Assembly: GCA_009602735.1 (NCBI GenBank)
Contig: WELA01003606.1
Coordinates: 1 to 64,000 of the forward strand
Direction of reading: 5' to 3'
DNA from: Mesotaenium endlicherianum
Taxonomy: Eukaryota > Streptophyta > Zygnematophyceae > Zygnematales > Mesotaeniaceae
DNA: 64,000 nt
A program made the position numbers and the translations under genes. The notes under the pieces were generated by a model. That model was not told the DNA's origin and made no database searches. It saw only the letters and a program-made list of their open reading frames with translations. Below, piece after piece: positions 11,894-23,182 of the stretch (the first letter of the stretch is position 1; each line of letters starts with the position of its first letter).

Positions 11894-12604
11894 TGTAAGG
11901 TTATGAAAGTGTAGTTTGTTTCTTTCTAGTATTTTATATGCATAGAGTGTGATTTTAGAAGAACTTTGGCCTTTATTTCAAGTCATTTGGACAAGTATTG
12001 AGATAGTTATGAATTTTGGAAGTTTTTAGTGAGTTTTTAATGTCACAGATTCTATTTAGTGACAAGGACAGGTCCAGTGACGAAAATTTCGGTTGGAGTC
12101 CAGAAAGTAGGACATTGAAACATGAGGGTTCCAGAAAGTACGTACAATTACGTAGAGTGCCAAAGTGATCGTGGAATTTCTAGAAACTCCGTGAGGAGTT
12201 AGTGGATTGTGTAGTAGAATATTCTAGAGTGTGATTGTGTGCGTGTGAGTGTGCTAGCTTGTCCAACTAGGCAAGGTCAAGTACATGGAAGGAGCCATAG
12301 GAGAAGGTTCTGGAGGTACCTTGCTAGAGAGGACACTTAGAGTTAAAGGATAAATGGGAAGCACAAGGAAGTAGAGGGGGCTTATTCTAGTCTAACCTTC
12401 TTATCTTGTACACGACTTTTCTAATAAAGTGAGTTCTTTTCCACTCCTCTCTCATGTAGCCCTCTAACTCTTGCAAGAGTGGCATACCACCAGGCCACTC
12501 CACCTTGTGTATGCAACTAGGAAAGGTCCTTGTGCACGCTTCCACTCGCGGGTGAGGGTGCGTGAGTGTGTATGGGCGCACTCCCCGCACCCTTCCCCCT
12601 TTCA
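11894..12604 (+). repeat. 3' LTR of LARD-like copy 1
   Basis: 711 bp, about 99.7 percent like the 5' LTR by eye. Followed by target duplication aacgc. Confidence 0.92.
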
Positions 12605-13007
12605 AACGCGCTGGTTGCTTCCATAGTCAAGAACTCCCGGCTTCGTGCGTTGTTCGTTGCTGACAACGATGCATGCGGGACGTTATTTGCATTTGCGCCT
12701 GCCATAGACGCTCTCGCGCTGACAGTTAGCATATGCGCAACGTTTGCACGCACTCTAAGCATCAACATCGACCAGAGAAGCAAGCTATTGACAATTGCAG
12801 CCGCGACGAGCGAGCTGCTGTCGTCCACACATACGTTCGTTGGCGTAGCGACAGACACGCGATTGCTGACGCAGTGCTATGCGCTCAGGCGCTCACACGT
12901 GGTGTCTCTGCACAGCACGGGTACAAATGCCATGTGGCAGCCACCTTACTGCCGGTGCTTTGACAAGCTACGCAATATCGTCCGCACGCTCGCACGTCCG
13001 CACCTGA

Positions 13008-13173
13008 CGATGATTGCGCAACGACAGTTGCAGGGGCGGTTGCCCTGCGTTGACACCTGTTAACAACTCTCATCCTTGCGCGCTTTGACACGATGATTGC
13101 GCAACGACGGTTGCAGGGGCAGTTGCCCTGCGCTGACACCTGTTAACAACTCTCATCCTTGCGCGCTCTGACA
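13008..13173. repeat. 83-bp tandem duplication, two copies
   Basis: A unit beginning cgatgattgcgcaacgac occurs at 13008 and again at 13091, with only a few differences. It lies in the GC-rich stretch following the nested LTR element. Confidence 0.85.
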
Positions 13174-13467
13174 CGTTGACAGGTGGCAAGTCTACGACCA
13201 GCGCAGCCCTGTCAAACATGACACGTGTAATGTGTTAGTATACTACTAGATATAATATTCATTCACTTAGAATAGTTAATTTAATTTAGTTTATTGTACT
13301 TTAGTTAATATTAAGTCTGTTGGCCTTTCAGTCATATCCAATATAATGACTCAGCCGAGAGCAACAAGCTGAAGTCAGCATAGGACAGCTTGCTGACACA
13401 TTTTTTGACAGTCAGTTGACTGCCGTACTTGGTATCAGTGGACTACCTAGATATGCATCTAAGTGTG

Positions 13468-13685
13468 ATATGCTAGATGAATGGCCAGATGAAACCCTTG
13501 GGTGGATGGCGATTTGGGATAATGGGAGATGGCTGTGAATATAGTTAGCGAGGTCCTACCGACGTGGTTAATTCTCGGGTAGGCGGTGCCATCGCACTTG
13601 CCGTTAAACGGTAAATTCATTCCATGTACATAGGTTAGGTTATGCTCTCGAGTTCGGCATTTGGAAACGAGGCCAACTCTCTTGC
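13468..13685 (+). repeat. Diverged direct repeat, right copy
   Basis: Partner of 6980-7197. See the fossil spanning 6980-13685. Confidence 0.7.
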
Positions 13686-14930
13686 ACCGCTTACTAGGAA
13701 AGATATGAATCCAAGGCGAGAAGCCATTAGTGCGAAATGTCTTCTAACCATGCTTATGTATGAGTTTACTAATTGCATGATTGATGCTCGTTTACTTGCA
13801 TTTGACTGATGAGTATTGCTTACGCTAGTCGTGTGGTCTTTTGCTGATTAATAAGTTAAGTAGAAAATACCATAAAAACTATTTACTGATATAAAGATCT
13901 CTTATTAATTGTCAATCGCTTATTGGTAAGTCGATTCATTTCAACGCGTGAGAGTCCGCAGATAAGGTTGTGGAGAGCCTTGCGCAAGTTGAATGCGATG
14001 GCATTACCTATTTGGGAGTTAAGCACGTCGATAAGACCTCAAATTACCAAATCCACATTTATCTCGCATCATTTTGAATCGGCATCTTTCGAAGATTTCA
14101 TCTAGCTATTCATCTAATGAGCACATTACAATAAATATAGTAGTAGCCAGTTCACTAGGTTCGCTTAAGATGGTTGATTGATTGTCAAAGAATGTGTGAA
14201 AGAGCGGACAAAATAAACTTTTGCCTGCCACTGTTTGTTTGATCATTATACAAATCATAAGTTATATGAAAGGAGTGAGCCTAACTATATATTATAATTA
14301 ACCAAGATCAATTGAAATTCTATTTTTCTTTAATTATTTACAGAGGGAGAAAAGGAGAGAAGAAGAGATGAAAGGACAGATAGTGAGTGAGTAAAATAAG
14401 ATTTGTGTCCAAAATAGCGGATTCATATATATTTGTAAGTGTAACAATTTGAGCTTTTTGGGCGTATTTGGGACGCTTTCCTACTTACCTAAAAAACGTT
14501 ACAATATTCATCGATATATTATTTGATATGTGATTGCATCTTACTGAATTAATCGCCACACGCGTGTGCAGACTAATTCCTGGTCGATTGGCGAAACGAC
14601 CAAGATGCTATTGCAAAAACTATCGTAAAGTAATTTGCTTACTTCACAATAGTACGACATACTTAATCATAACGTTACCTCAATCAAATATGAAGAAATA
14701 AGGTAATTAATCAGTGATTAATTACTTTATTTCTACTTTCATTATTGCGGATAGGATTGTCAATGTTTTTGATCAACGTCAGTCATTAATCCGGGATAAA
14801 ACATGTTGTGCGTTAAGAGATCGGGTGCGCCTTGTCGGCACAAGCAACACACAATAGACAAGCAGGCTTTGCTGCAATGAAGTCTATAATACAAATGGCT
14901 TTATAGCCAAAAAGGGAGTCAGGCGTCAAA
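13686..14930. other. Unassigned AT-rich interior
   Basis: No gene or RNA gene seen. The 60-codon frame at 13923-14105 has no domain. Confidence 0.5.
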
Positions 14931-14939
14931 TGTTTTAAT

Positions 14940-15620
14940 TAAGGGAAGTGTACTCTCCAGAGTGAGCACCTCAAGACTGTAATCTGGTAGGAAAACAACT
15001 AATGAAGTATGGCCCAAAAGATCACTGGAAGCACATCATGATCTTCAGAGTAGTCCTATGGCAAGGGCTTAAGCTGTGACTTTGCTCACCACTTGTGAAG
15101 TTCTTCAAGTGACTGGAAGCCTGGAGGGCTTGCTCTTCACAAGAGAGTAACTAAGTGGTCCTGAAAACACAAGAGATAAAAGTGTAAGCTTTACTGATAA
15201 TCTCTGTTACTTACACCTGGCATAATGGACTTCTAAAAGATGTCTCTTCTAGGGACATCTCTAGTATTTATACTCCTGGAAATCCGGCGGGGTACGCGGC
15301 GGATCCAATGCATGTAGTCACTCTAGGAGGCTCTCCTATGTCCACTAATGTGTACAAGGCATGTACTAGCACTCCTATAGGCTAAGCATAACTCAAACCA
15401 ATCAAAGCAAGGTGCGCAGGATATGCTACATGTCCCTCATTGGCCGAACTTACCTTGGGTGATTCTACCTAGATAGCGCCTCAAAAGTGGATCTGAAAAT
15501 TGAGGAAGCTTCCTCTAGGAGTAGATGATGCAGTCACCAAGTTATAGCCTCAATGATGCACATATACTATGGAAATGCAAAGCTTATGTAGGCTAAGGGG
15601 CTCGCGGATTTGTGCGCACA
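14940..15620 (-). repeat. Possible LTR-like promoter block (minus strand)
   Basis: Read on the minus strand, this stretch has a TATA-type box (tataaata near 15272-15265) inside a roughly 0.7-kb unique block. A short hairpin around agatgtctcttctagggacatct (about 15238-15260) sits just downstream of the box. The organisation resembles a solo LTR. No TG/CA ends with target duplication could be fixed, and no partner copy is in the window. Confidence 0.3.
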
Positions 15621-15949
15621 AGCTAGGGGTTTTAGGGGGTCACGAATAGGCAAGAATGTGCACATTGAAACACAAATTGCCCTTTGGTGAGGATCCGTTA
15701 GGGGCCGGTAGGTGGCGCGGACTAGATCGCTCATATCTCGCGCGATACGTGACCAAATGACGCGAACCCGGTGCCATTCGGAAGGTGACTTGACGCGCTA
15801 CACTTTGGTGACTTGGAAATTGAGAAAAGGTCAAAGTATGGATGCGTAAAGTCTATGCAAAGTCGGCCTTCCTAGGTTGATGGTTCACACATGTGGAGCT
15901 CGTTTTCGTGCGGCAACCTCGACTCAATAAGTCATGACAAACACCTTTG

Positions 15950-16660
15950 AAGTGGCCATGTGCACGGAGAAATACTTGCTCGCAGATACGACTATACACA
16001 TCACACACGTATCTATGCACAATTGCTCAAAGTGTACGCATGTCTGTTTGCACTCATGTTGGCGTGCTTTCCATGCTCAGACGCATCGTTGCACGAATCC
16101 ATGCACGCATGGGCGCACTCACACATGTACGCACTCACACATTACCCCCGCATGATCATCTTACCTTAGTGCTCTACCTATTGCCCAAGAGCAGCTTTAA
16201 ATATAGAATATACGGTCACAAGCCGCCTGTACGTTTGCACGCATAGTTGCACGCACACACGTACGTACTCCCACCCGCACGTTTGCAAGCGTCGGTACGC
16301 TTCGAACAGTTCTAAGCAATTTTAAATGTTTTGGGTGCACCGTGCTTGACGACCGCTTTCGTACCCGAATACCTCTCAATCCCCTGCACCATGCATGGTG
16401 GTGAAGCTTTTTTGGTAGCGGGGTTCATTTTACTCCGCACGCTCGAGCCCTTCCCGAGGCGCACGAAAAACTGGAACCGAGGCGCACGGGCAAACGGCAC
16501 CCGTCGAGATTTTTCACAAGCTTAGTCGTTGTGCTTGGGCAAACGGACCGAAGACTTCACATTATAACGGGAAAAGCTTCGCCAGAGTAGCGAAGAGCCG
16601 AGAACACGTTTTTCGACAGAGTGGCGAAGGAAACCCAGTCGAATTTGGGAGTATGGGTTG
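15950..16660 (-). repeat. Right long terminal inverted repeat
   Basis: Inverted partner of 2526-3290. Ends in gggagtatgggttg, followed directly by gattggt, the duplicated target. Confidence 0.75.
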
Positions 16661-17016
16661 GATTGGTAGAGATGGCCAACATGGTGAGTGTTTGGAGTGC
16701 GGTCAGCGAGGAATACCGCAATAGCAACTCCCTTCCGACTGACAGTCAGTATGCAATCTAGACTTAGCGCATCAGTGGTACACCATCCCAGTTACATATA
16801 CTAAGCCGTGCATGGCCAGTAGTCATGTTGGTGCACTTTGTAGTGCGGGCAAACGTATGGCGATAATGCGACTCCTGGCCATTTCCAACATGTTTAGATT
16901 AGCTTGCAGCGCAATGAAGGCATAAGATGTGAGTTTAATTAAAAATCTTGGTAGCTCATATTTGGCAGCATCGCCACGCAGTGTTCATACAAGCGATCGG
17001 TCTTCTTTTAGTTAGA
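16661..17016. promoter_or_regulatory. Upstream region of the DNAJC9-like gene
   Basis: 355 bp between the end of the composite insertion (including its target duplication at 16661-16667) and the start codon at 17017. It must hold the 5' leader and at least part of the promoter. No TATA box was identified with confidence. Most conventional upstream sequence beyond this is transposon. Confidence 0.5.
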
Positions 17017-20000
17017 ATGGCGAAAAAGAAGTTGAAGAGTAAGAAGCAGCTGAAGGATCAGGAAGAACATACTATTGAAGCTGAAGAGCAACGCGGGGAT
17101 GATGAGCTTGCTGCTGATTGTGTGGTTGAGGAGAGGGATCTCTACGAGGTAATGCGAACAGCTCAGGTGGATATCGCCGTGAACTATGGTCATTGTAAGA
17201 TCTTCATCTTGCTTTGGTGACTAACTTGAACGCCTCATTGTTTCATGGTACCTGATGAAGAAAATCTGCATCTTGAAGAACATACTTTGTAATTTCGCTG
17301 GTCATTGTATACTTCCCACTTTAAGAACTTCATCTTGAAGAGTTACCAGGTGGCTTTTGAGGGAGCGTCGCAGTCAAGTAGAGCATCCTTTTCAGAACAC
17401 CTGTTTCGTCTCGCTTCTTGAGAGCCTCCCGCCTCTGTTCAATCTGAGTTTGAGTCTGTAAGCAGCATAGTGCACACAACTTGGGCCTTCGTCCCTGTGG
17501 ACATGGACGAGTGGTGCTGCGGGTAACTGTTAAAAGTCCTAACCTCCTGTTCCTCTCTACCTGGCGCCCTGGTCTCCTGTGCTCCCCAGGTCTTGGGAGT
17601 GGAGAAGAGTGCTTCTCCTGCGGAGATTCGCAAGGCTTATCACCGCATGGCTCTGAGCCTCCACCCTGACAAAAACCCCGGCGACGAGGTGCCGCTCTGC
17701 CTACATTGCCTCTCCCCATCTCCTGCAGCCTTCGAATGCGCCTCTTTCAAAAAGATGCCGGGTTGGATTTGGGTGGAAAAGGGGGGGGAAGAGAAGCAGA
17801 GGGGAAGGAAGGCCTGTTGCCGCTGCAAGTTAGGGCAGCGAAGGCGAGGCATGCCTGCTTGGGGGGGGGGGGGGGAAACCAGGCTCGGCCAAATTCGCAT
17901 TGGTAGTGTCTTTGAGCTTTCCTCTGGCAGCTTGGCCTGGGCCTTTCCAACCTTTCCAACTAGCGGGCGGGCAGGCAGCGGCAGGGCTGTCGTGTGGGGT
18001 GAAGGGGCTGGGAGTTTATGTCTGGCAGCTGGGCTGCCGCTTGCCTCCACACGCCTGACGAGTCGCGCACACTTACATGCTTACACACACATGCATGCAC
18101 GCACAATCTTTCACACACAGAGTGGGAGGTGCTGTGAGCATTTGCGGGGTTGTGCAGAGTGCCAAGGACAAGTTCCAGACGCTGCAGCGCATCTTTGGGG
18201 TGCTGTCGGACCCCGAGAAGCGCGCCATTTACGACCGCACTGGCTCCATTGAGGACTCAGTACTCCTCCTCTCCTCTTCTTCGTTGTCCCCAAACCCCGG
18301 CACCCTCCAACCCCTAACCCCGTCTCGACCCACAACTGGCAGGCAATCATCATCTCCGGACCTCATATCCCTCTGGCAACGCTTGGACCCCTGAACTGGC
18401 CTTTTGAACTTACTCTACCCTGCTCCCTATTTTGCTGGGTCCTGTCGCTCTCTCAGTATGGAGGTGCTCTGGTGCTGACGCCTGGGGAAGTACACGTTTG
18501 CACAACCCTCAGAACCCTCTTAAGTTCTTCAATTAGGGGGTAAGGCCTCTCTGGCAAAAGTAGCAGTGATGTATCTCTTCCTCTATTTGCAGGCGCCGGC
18601 GCTTGCTCCTGAGCATGCCACATGCGCGCGCTGCGTTAAGTGTCTGGATCAACCCATATTTGTATTTCCAGTAGTTGCTAGTGTCCCCTTGAAAGCCGTC
18701 AGCAGAAGTCTATGAGTGCACAAAGCGTTGGCTTCAGAAGGCTCGGCAGCGCGCGTAAAGCAGAGCATGCATTGCTGCAGTGGCCCATAAGACTCGCGTC
18801 TGAGAGGAAGACATGCTCTGCCTCTAGAGGCTACTGTATAAGAGCAACCTTATGAGGGGAAGAGGGGGGAGGGGAAAGTGCCTGACACGTGCACCTGAGA
18901 GGAAGCGCCGGAGCTCGCTTTTGCAGCTGCTGACTGGAGGACCATGCACTTGATGTGATGATGACTTTACTGGGAGCCGTCTGCTTGGCCTGACGGCGCT
19001 AGGTGTCATGTGTACGGGTGTGCAGGAGCTGGCGGGGCAGAAGTTTGGCGATTTGTACGACTACTATCGGGCCATGTTCAACCAGGTAGGCGTGCACGCG
19101 CGCGCGCTCCCCTGGCCCTGCTCCTCTGGATCCTGCCCCCTTCGTGGCCCCTCCGTGCGACCCCCTGTTTGTTCGCATATGTGTGGTTTCAAATGTTTTG
19201 TGCTCACATGCAGGTCCAGTAGCAGCGCTTGTGGGCGCATGCATGTGTACGGCGATGCGGGTGGGCCGCTGAGCAGCTCCCTTCCCAGTGCGTGTCAGGC
19301 ATGCACACGCTTGCTTGGTGGCGCTCGTACTGAACGGCAGCGTAGTGCAGCCAAGCATGCCAGCTGGCTGGTGGCTCTGAAATCCACATCATGGGTGCCG
19401 GTGCAGGGTGCCGGTGCCAGAGCCGCTTGTCGACCCACAATCACCAATTCCAGGTGTTGCGGGAATGACTCAGCATCCGTATTTCTTATTGCAAGTAAAC
19501 CACCACCCGGCGAGTCTGAGCTGTGCGAGTGAGGCATGCGGCGGACAGCGGGCAAGGGGCTGACGCTGTCCTCTTGGTGTTCCGTCGCGTTGTGCGTCGG
19601 GCGGGGCAGGTGACAGAGCACGACATAGAGCAGTTTGAGGTGGAGTACCGCGGGTCTGCAGAGGAAGCGCAGGACCTAAAGCGGCACTACACGCGCTTCC
19701 AGGGCGACATGCGCAAGTGAGTGCATTCACGCGCTCACACACGCATGCTCATGCGGGCACGCGCATCGTCAGCCCCCGTCGTGCACGTGGGGAGGCTGGA
19801 CGGGTGTCATTGTTTGTGATCACGTCCCGTAATCTGGAACCCCGCTGCAGCTGTCACGAGCAAGGTTCGCCTGCAGCTACTAAAATTCTCCATCTGGAAT
19901 GTGTTTGCATGTCTTGTCTTCCTGGATTGAGAGACATGTGAGCAAGAGGACGTGGAGTAGACATGGCCGCTTTGTGGGCTGATGGCGGGGCAGACGCACA

Positions 20001-22488
20001 CTTCAGTTGCTCCTCTTCTTCTCTTTGGTTGTTTGCCCGAAGGTTTGTGTTCCAGAGAGTAAATAGGATTTATTGATTGGGACGTGACACGTGTCTCTCA
20101 TTGAGAGGCGCCTAGAAAGAAGCAGTGTGTGGGCTTTCCTCCCTGGCTCTGGCACCTGCCCAGAAAGGCAACTGAGGAGGGTAAGCGTATCCAAGCTGGT
20201 CTTGTCCTCCAGCATGGGGAGTGTATTTGTGCATCTCATGCATCTAGTGATTGGGTCTGACTGCCACCCTGCAGAGTTTTGTCCACAGTTTCTGCAGAAG
20301 GTTCTGATTCCTGCATGCAAGGATCTTCTGCCTCGCCATAGGAGGAACGTCTGCGACAATCATCGATACTGCAGACGGGGTCCTACGTGTCTCATTGTGG
20401 TTGATGAAAGGATACAGGTCCAAGTGAGGCCTGGCGGCTATCTGAGGGTGGTGGGCAAAGCAAGTGGCGTGGGGTACAGAGTGATGGCGTGGGTGATGTG
20501 CTCGCGTGACGACCTCGACTCGCACCGCTTCATGGACATCCTCGACGCCGCTATTCAAGCAGGTAGTGCTCCATGCGCCTATGTGTGTGTGTGTGTGTGT
20601 GCGCGCGCGCGCACGCCATGATGTGGGCCAGCATGCCTTCTTGCGCACGCTCATCTCCCTGGTTGGGTGCGGCAGGAACCTTTATAAGTGAACTTTGTGT
20701 GCATGCAGTTGGAGGAAGCAGGGGAATGGAAATAGTCACGCCTATCTCTGTTTCTTGTGTGCGTATCCCGCGCTTCTCTCGCCAGATGCAGATTAGGTGC
20801 CTAGACGGAGGTAGGAAGAATGCACAGAAGCACATGCCGGCAGCAGCTCTTATGAAGGGAGGGGCGGTTGGAAGGCCATCTCGCTTGTTGGTGTCTCTTT
20901 TGGGCCTCCACCCATTAGCCACTGTTTGGGGAATTTCCACAACTTCCCCTTCTCTTCTCAAAATTTCCTTTCAAAGAGGATCTCATTGACGGTCGGGATT
21001 AGCCGAGAACACACGATGGTGACGTGAGCCAATTAAGCCAAAACGAACTTAGAGTGTGTCGTTTAGTGGCGTATCTTCACCAAATCTATCACACTCATCC
21101 ACTTGCATCTGGGCGGAAGGGAAATGTCTTCGCTTGGGAAGAAAGGCATGCCCTACCGCCCTCCATTTTGGTGTCAGAATGTCAAAAAAGGTGTCAGAAG
21201 GCAAAGGCGTCCGTCAATATAACGACGCGTCGAATCCTTTCCTTTCTCTTCTCTTGGATGACATGTACGTACCGGATTGGTGTAAGTTGTCGGCTAAGAA
21301 TCTTGTCATGCACGAGCGAATTCCGTGCAAAATTGCCATTCCCCAAACTGTTCGCGACCCTTCTCAAAATTCCTACCCGTTCCAAACCATTCGTTTGGAT
21401 TTTTTATTTTGTGGCGCAAAATGGGCTCCCTGCTCAAACATGAAAAAAGCCAGTCGCGTTGCCGGTGAAGAAAACTTGTGGCAACATTCCAATGTGTTCC
21501 AATTCATGCTTCTCCCACTGCCGGTTTGCTTTTATTTGGTTGTTTAGGTATGTGGCTGTGTACAAGGCCCAAACGTTTTTCGTTACCCGTGGTGGTCGGT
21601 ATGTGTCAGAAGGAAAGGAAATTCCATGTTATTGACCCCCCATTAGCGCGTCTCGGTTTGGTAAAGAGAAAGGCGGAGGAAGGGAACTGTTCCCTTCTTT
21701 GTGATGACGAAAGATTTAACGGTTTTTTGGAGAAGGGGAAGGGAAAGGAATTTTGCCGTTTCCCCAAAATCCTGCTAATGGGTGGAGGCTGTTTGAGGAA
21801 TCAAGTTATGCGGGTCTTTCTCCAAGGTCGTAATGCTTCTGGCCCGAGAGATGTGGCCCATTGATACGGAGACCAGGCCAGGTCATGGTTACAGATTAGA
21901 CGAGGATGCCGACGATGTCTGCGGGGCATGAGTGAGCAGGTGAGGTGGAGGCGTCAAAGAAGTATAAGAAGTGGGCAGCTGACGTGGCCAAGAGACCTCC
22001 TTCCGGTCATGATCCTCTGGCGGTGACCGAGTCAGACAAGTAAGATGATGGTTCTCCTCTTCTTGACGGCAAATCGCATGCTCTCTCTTTATACACAGCC
22101 GAGGAGGAGGATTTCTGAAATTTGTGAAACTGAAGGAAAAGAAGAAAAGGCAAGTATGTGTTATGGTCAAGTGCTCGACCGTAGAAATTCATGCCTTGCA
22201 AGTCACGAGTATGAAGGCTAATAACTTGCGCGTTCGTGTGTGTCCCTGGCTGGATGTTACAGGAAAGCAAAGAAAAAGGATGTAGCTCAGAATGGGGACT
22301 TGATGGCGCTTATTAAGGGCAGGCAGAAGGAACGCAGCGAGGACCTCTTTGCTTCTCTGGAAGCCAAATATGCAGGCAAGGACAAGCGAGGGAGAGAAAA
22401 GAAGTCCAAGCGAAAAGCAGATGCACAGGAGCATGAGCCTAGTGAAGAGGAATTTCAAGCTGCCAAAAAACAAGCATTCAAAAAATGA
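17017..22488 (+). CDS. DNAJC9: DNAJC9/AtJ6-like J-domain co-chaperone (8 exons, 302 aa)
   Basis: Exons: 17017-17148, 17590-17688, 18158-18259, 19026-19085, 19610-19716, 20480-20562, 21940-22039, 22263-22488. All use GT-AG and phases close (909 nt). The lysine-rich N-terminus leads into a J domain (about residues 41-108) with the HPD triad at 69-71, which stimulates Hsp70 ATPase. Then comes the DNAJC9-type region ([41 protein letters not shown]). The C-terminus is basic and charged ([30 protein letters not shown]). Arabidopsis AtJ6 has the same order and similar length (about 284 aa). In animals DNAJC9 is a nuclear Hsp70 partner and histone chaperone; transfer of that role here is inference. 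The start is chosen because it gives the [10 protein letters not shown] leader with J domain in phase. Intron 6 hosts an inverted-repeat insertion. Confidence 0.93.
20581..20613. repeat. (GT)n/(GC)n microsatellite in DNAJC9-like intron 6
   Basis: Alternating tg run passing into gc run just 3' of exon 6. Alternating purine-pyrimidine DNA of this kind can adopt Z-form. Confidence 0.85.
20905..21795. mobile_element. Inverted-repeat (MITE-like) insertion in DNAJC9-like intron 6
   Basis: The ends pair in inverted orientation: cctccacccattagc at about 20913-20927 and gctaatgggtggagg at about 21775-21789. Partial pairing continues inward (ttggggaa / ttccccaa, then ttcccctt-type words). It is about 0.9 kb with no domain-bearing frame. 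A target duplication could not be fixed with confidence. Confidence 0.5.
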
Positions 22489-23182
22489 GGCAAGAGCCTT
22501 CGTCGGCATGTGGTGAACGCTACTACAGATGGATTCGAGTTGATATACCTATGTGTACATAAGTGACCCAGTTTATTGTGTCAGTGTCGCTATCCACCGA
22601 TGTCTCCCATTCACATGGAGCAGATGACGAACCTCATCGCGATGAAGTGTCTCTTGATCACTGTACTTAGTTTGACGAGCCATAGCTGATCAGTTCGAGT
22701 CGGCGACATGCAGATGGCAATAGAGCACCTCTGACTAGTAGCGCCGATCCCAAGGAAGCTGTTCAGTTGAGCATGCATACGTTGATAGTTGAGATTCTTG
22801 CTTAAGATGCACGACAGTCCTACTATCAGACCTCAGCAATAAATTGAAGACAACTGGTGAAGTTACTGGCAGACTTGCTTTGAGCATTCGACGACACTAG
22901 AACTTTGTCATGCATTGCCATGGTTGTCATTGTATTGAGCAAATTACTGAAACAATATTGTTCAGTGTTCATGAGAGGGCCAAAAAATCAATGAACATAT
23001 CTTCGCATTACATGACCCTGGATTGACACACTGACGAGTGAGAATGTTAATGCACCCGCCCAAGGTTTGCACAGGAAACACAAGAATAAGAGAATGATGT
23101 GCTCTTCTCCACACAGAGGAACCAAACGAATTGTGAAAGAAGAATGTGCACTCTGCACAAAATAGTATAGAAAAGAAAAGTT
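22489..23182. other. Convergent 3' intergenic region
   Basis: 694 bp between the stop codons of the DNAJC9-like gene (+) and the RMT2-like gene (-). Expected to hold both 3' UTRs. No other gene was seen. Confidence 0.7.

Larger units (their letters stand above)
7929..12604 (+). mobile_element. Young LTR element without gag/pol (LARD-like), copy 1
   Basis: LTRs of 711 bp each (7929-8639 and 11894-12604) run from tgtaagg to ctttca. Target duplication aacgc lies at 7924-7928 and 12605-12609. The primer-binding site tggtatcggagc (8642-8653) is close to the initiator tRNA-Met type, and a polypurine tract (gaggaggggga) lies just before the 3' LTR. The LTRs differ at about two positions, so insertion is recent. 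The 3.25-kb interior has only short frames and no recognisable capsid, protease, reverse transcriptase or integrase. It therefore looks structurally whole but non-autonomous, needing a partner element in trans. A near-identical second copy starts at 59951. Confidence 0.92.
6980..13685 (+). mobile_element. Old gag-bearing retroelement fossil, split by a younger LTR element
   Basis: Two diverged direct repeats (about 6980-7197 and 13468-13685; shared words include atgggagatgg, ggtgccatcgca and gaggccaactctct) bracket a region that shows retroelement gag character at about 7213-7750. A CCHC zinc knuckle of spacing C-x2-C-x4-H-x4-C is readable near 7655-7700, behind an alpha-helical stretch typical of gag. 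No protease, reverse transcriptase or integrase was recognised. The younger element 7929-12604 sits inside. The fossil is broken in several places. The direct repeats may be its old LTRs, which would make it resemble gag-only (TR-GAG) elements; that is inference. Confidence 0.5.
2526..16660. mobile_element. 14.1-kb composite insertion with long terminal inverted repeats
   Basis: The left end (from 2526) and the right end (back from 16660, reverse complement) share a repeat of about 750 bp. It is near 88 percent alike by eye over the outer 300 bases and decays inward. Both termini read caacccatactccc inward. The 7-bp word gattggt lies directly outside each end (2519-2525 and 16661-16667), as expected for a target-site duplication. 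This supports one DNA-transposon-like or foldback insertion that was later filled by LTR elements. No transposase was recognised inside, so it looks non-autonomous. The superfamily is open: long inverted repeats fit Mutator-like or foldback types, but 7 bp is not the classic 9-bp Mutator duplication. Confidence 0.7.

Noticed and set aside
12566-13063. 165-codon frame after the nested LTR element
   Set aside because: It starts inside the LTR, has no domain, and crosses into the 83-bp tandem repeat; GC-rich chance frame.
2526-16660. Reading the composite insertion as a Polinton
   Set aside because: No polymerase, integrase or capsid-like gene seen, the duplication is 7 bp rather than 6, and the termini begin CAACCC rather than AG.
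17593-18252. 219-codon frame over DNAJC9-like exons 2-3
   Set aside because: It reads through an intron; the spliced model matches the family and this frame does not outside exon 2.
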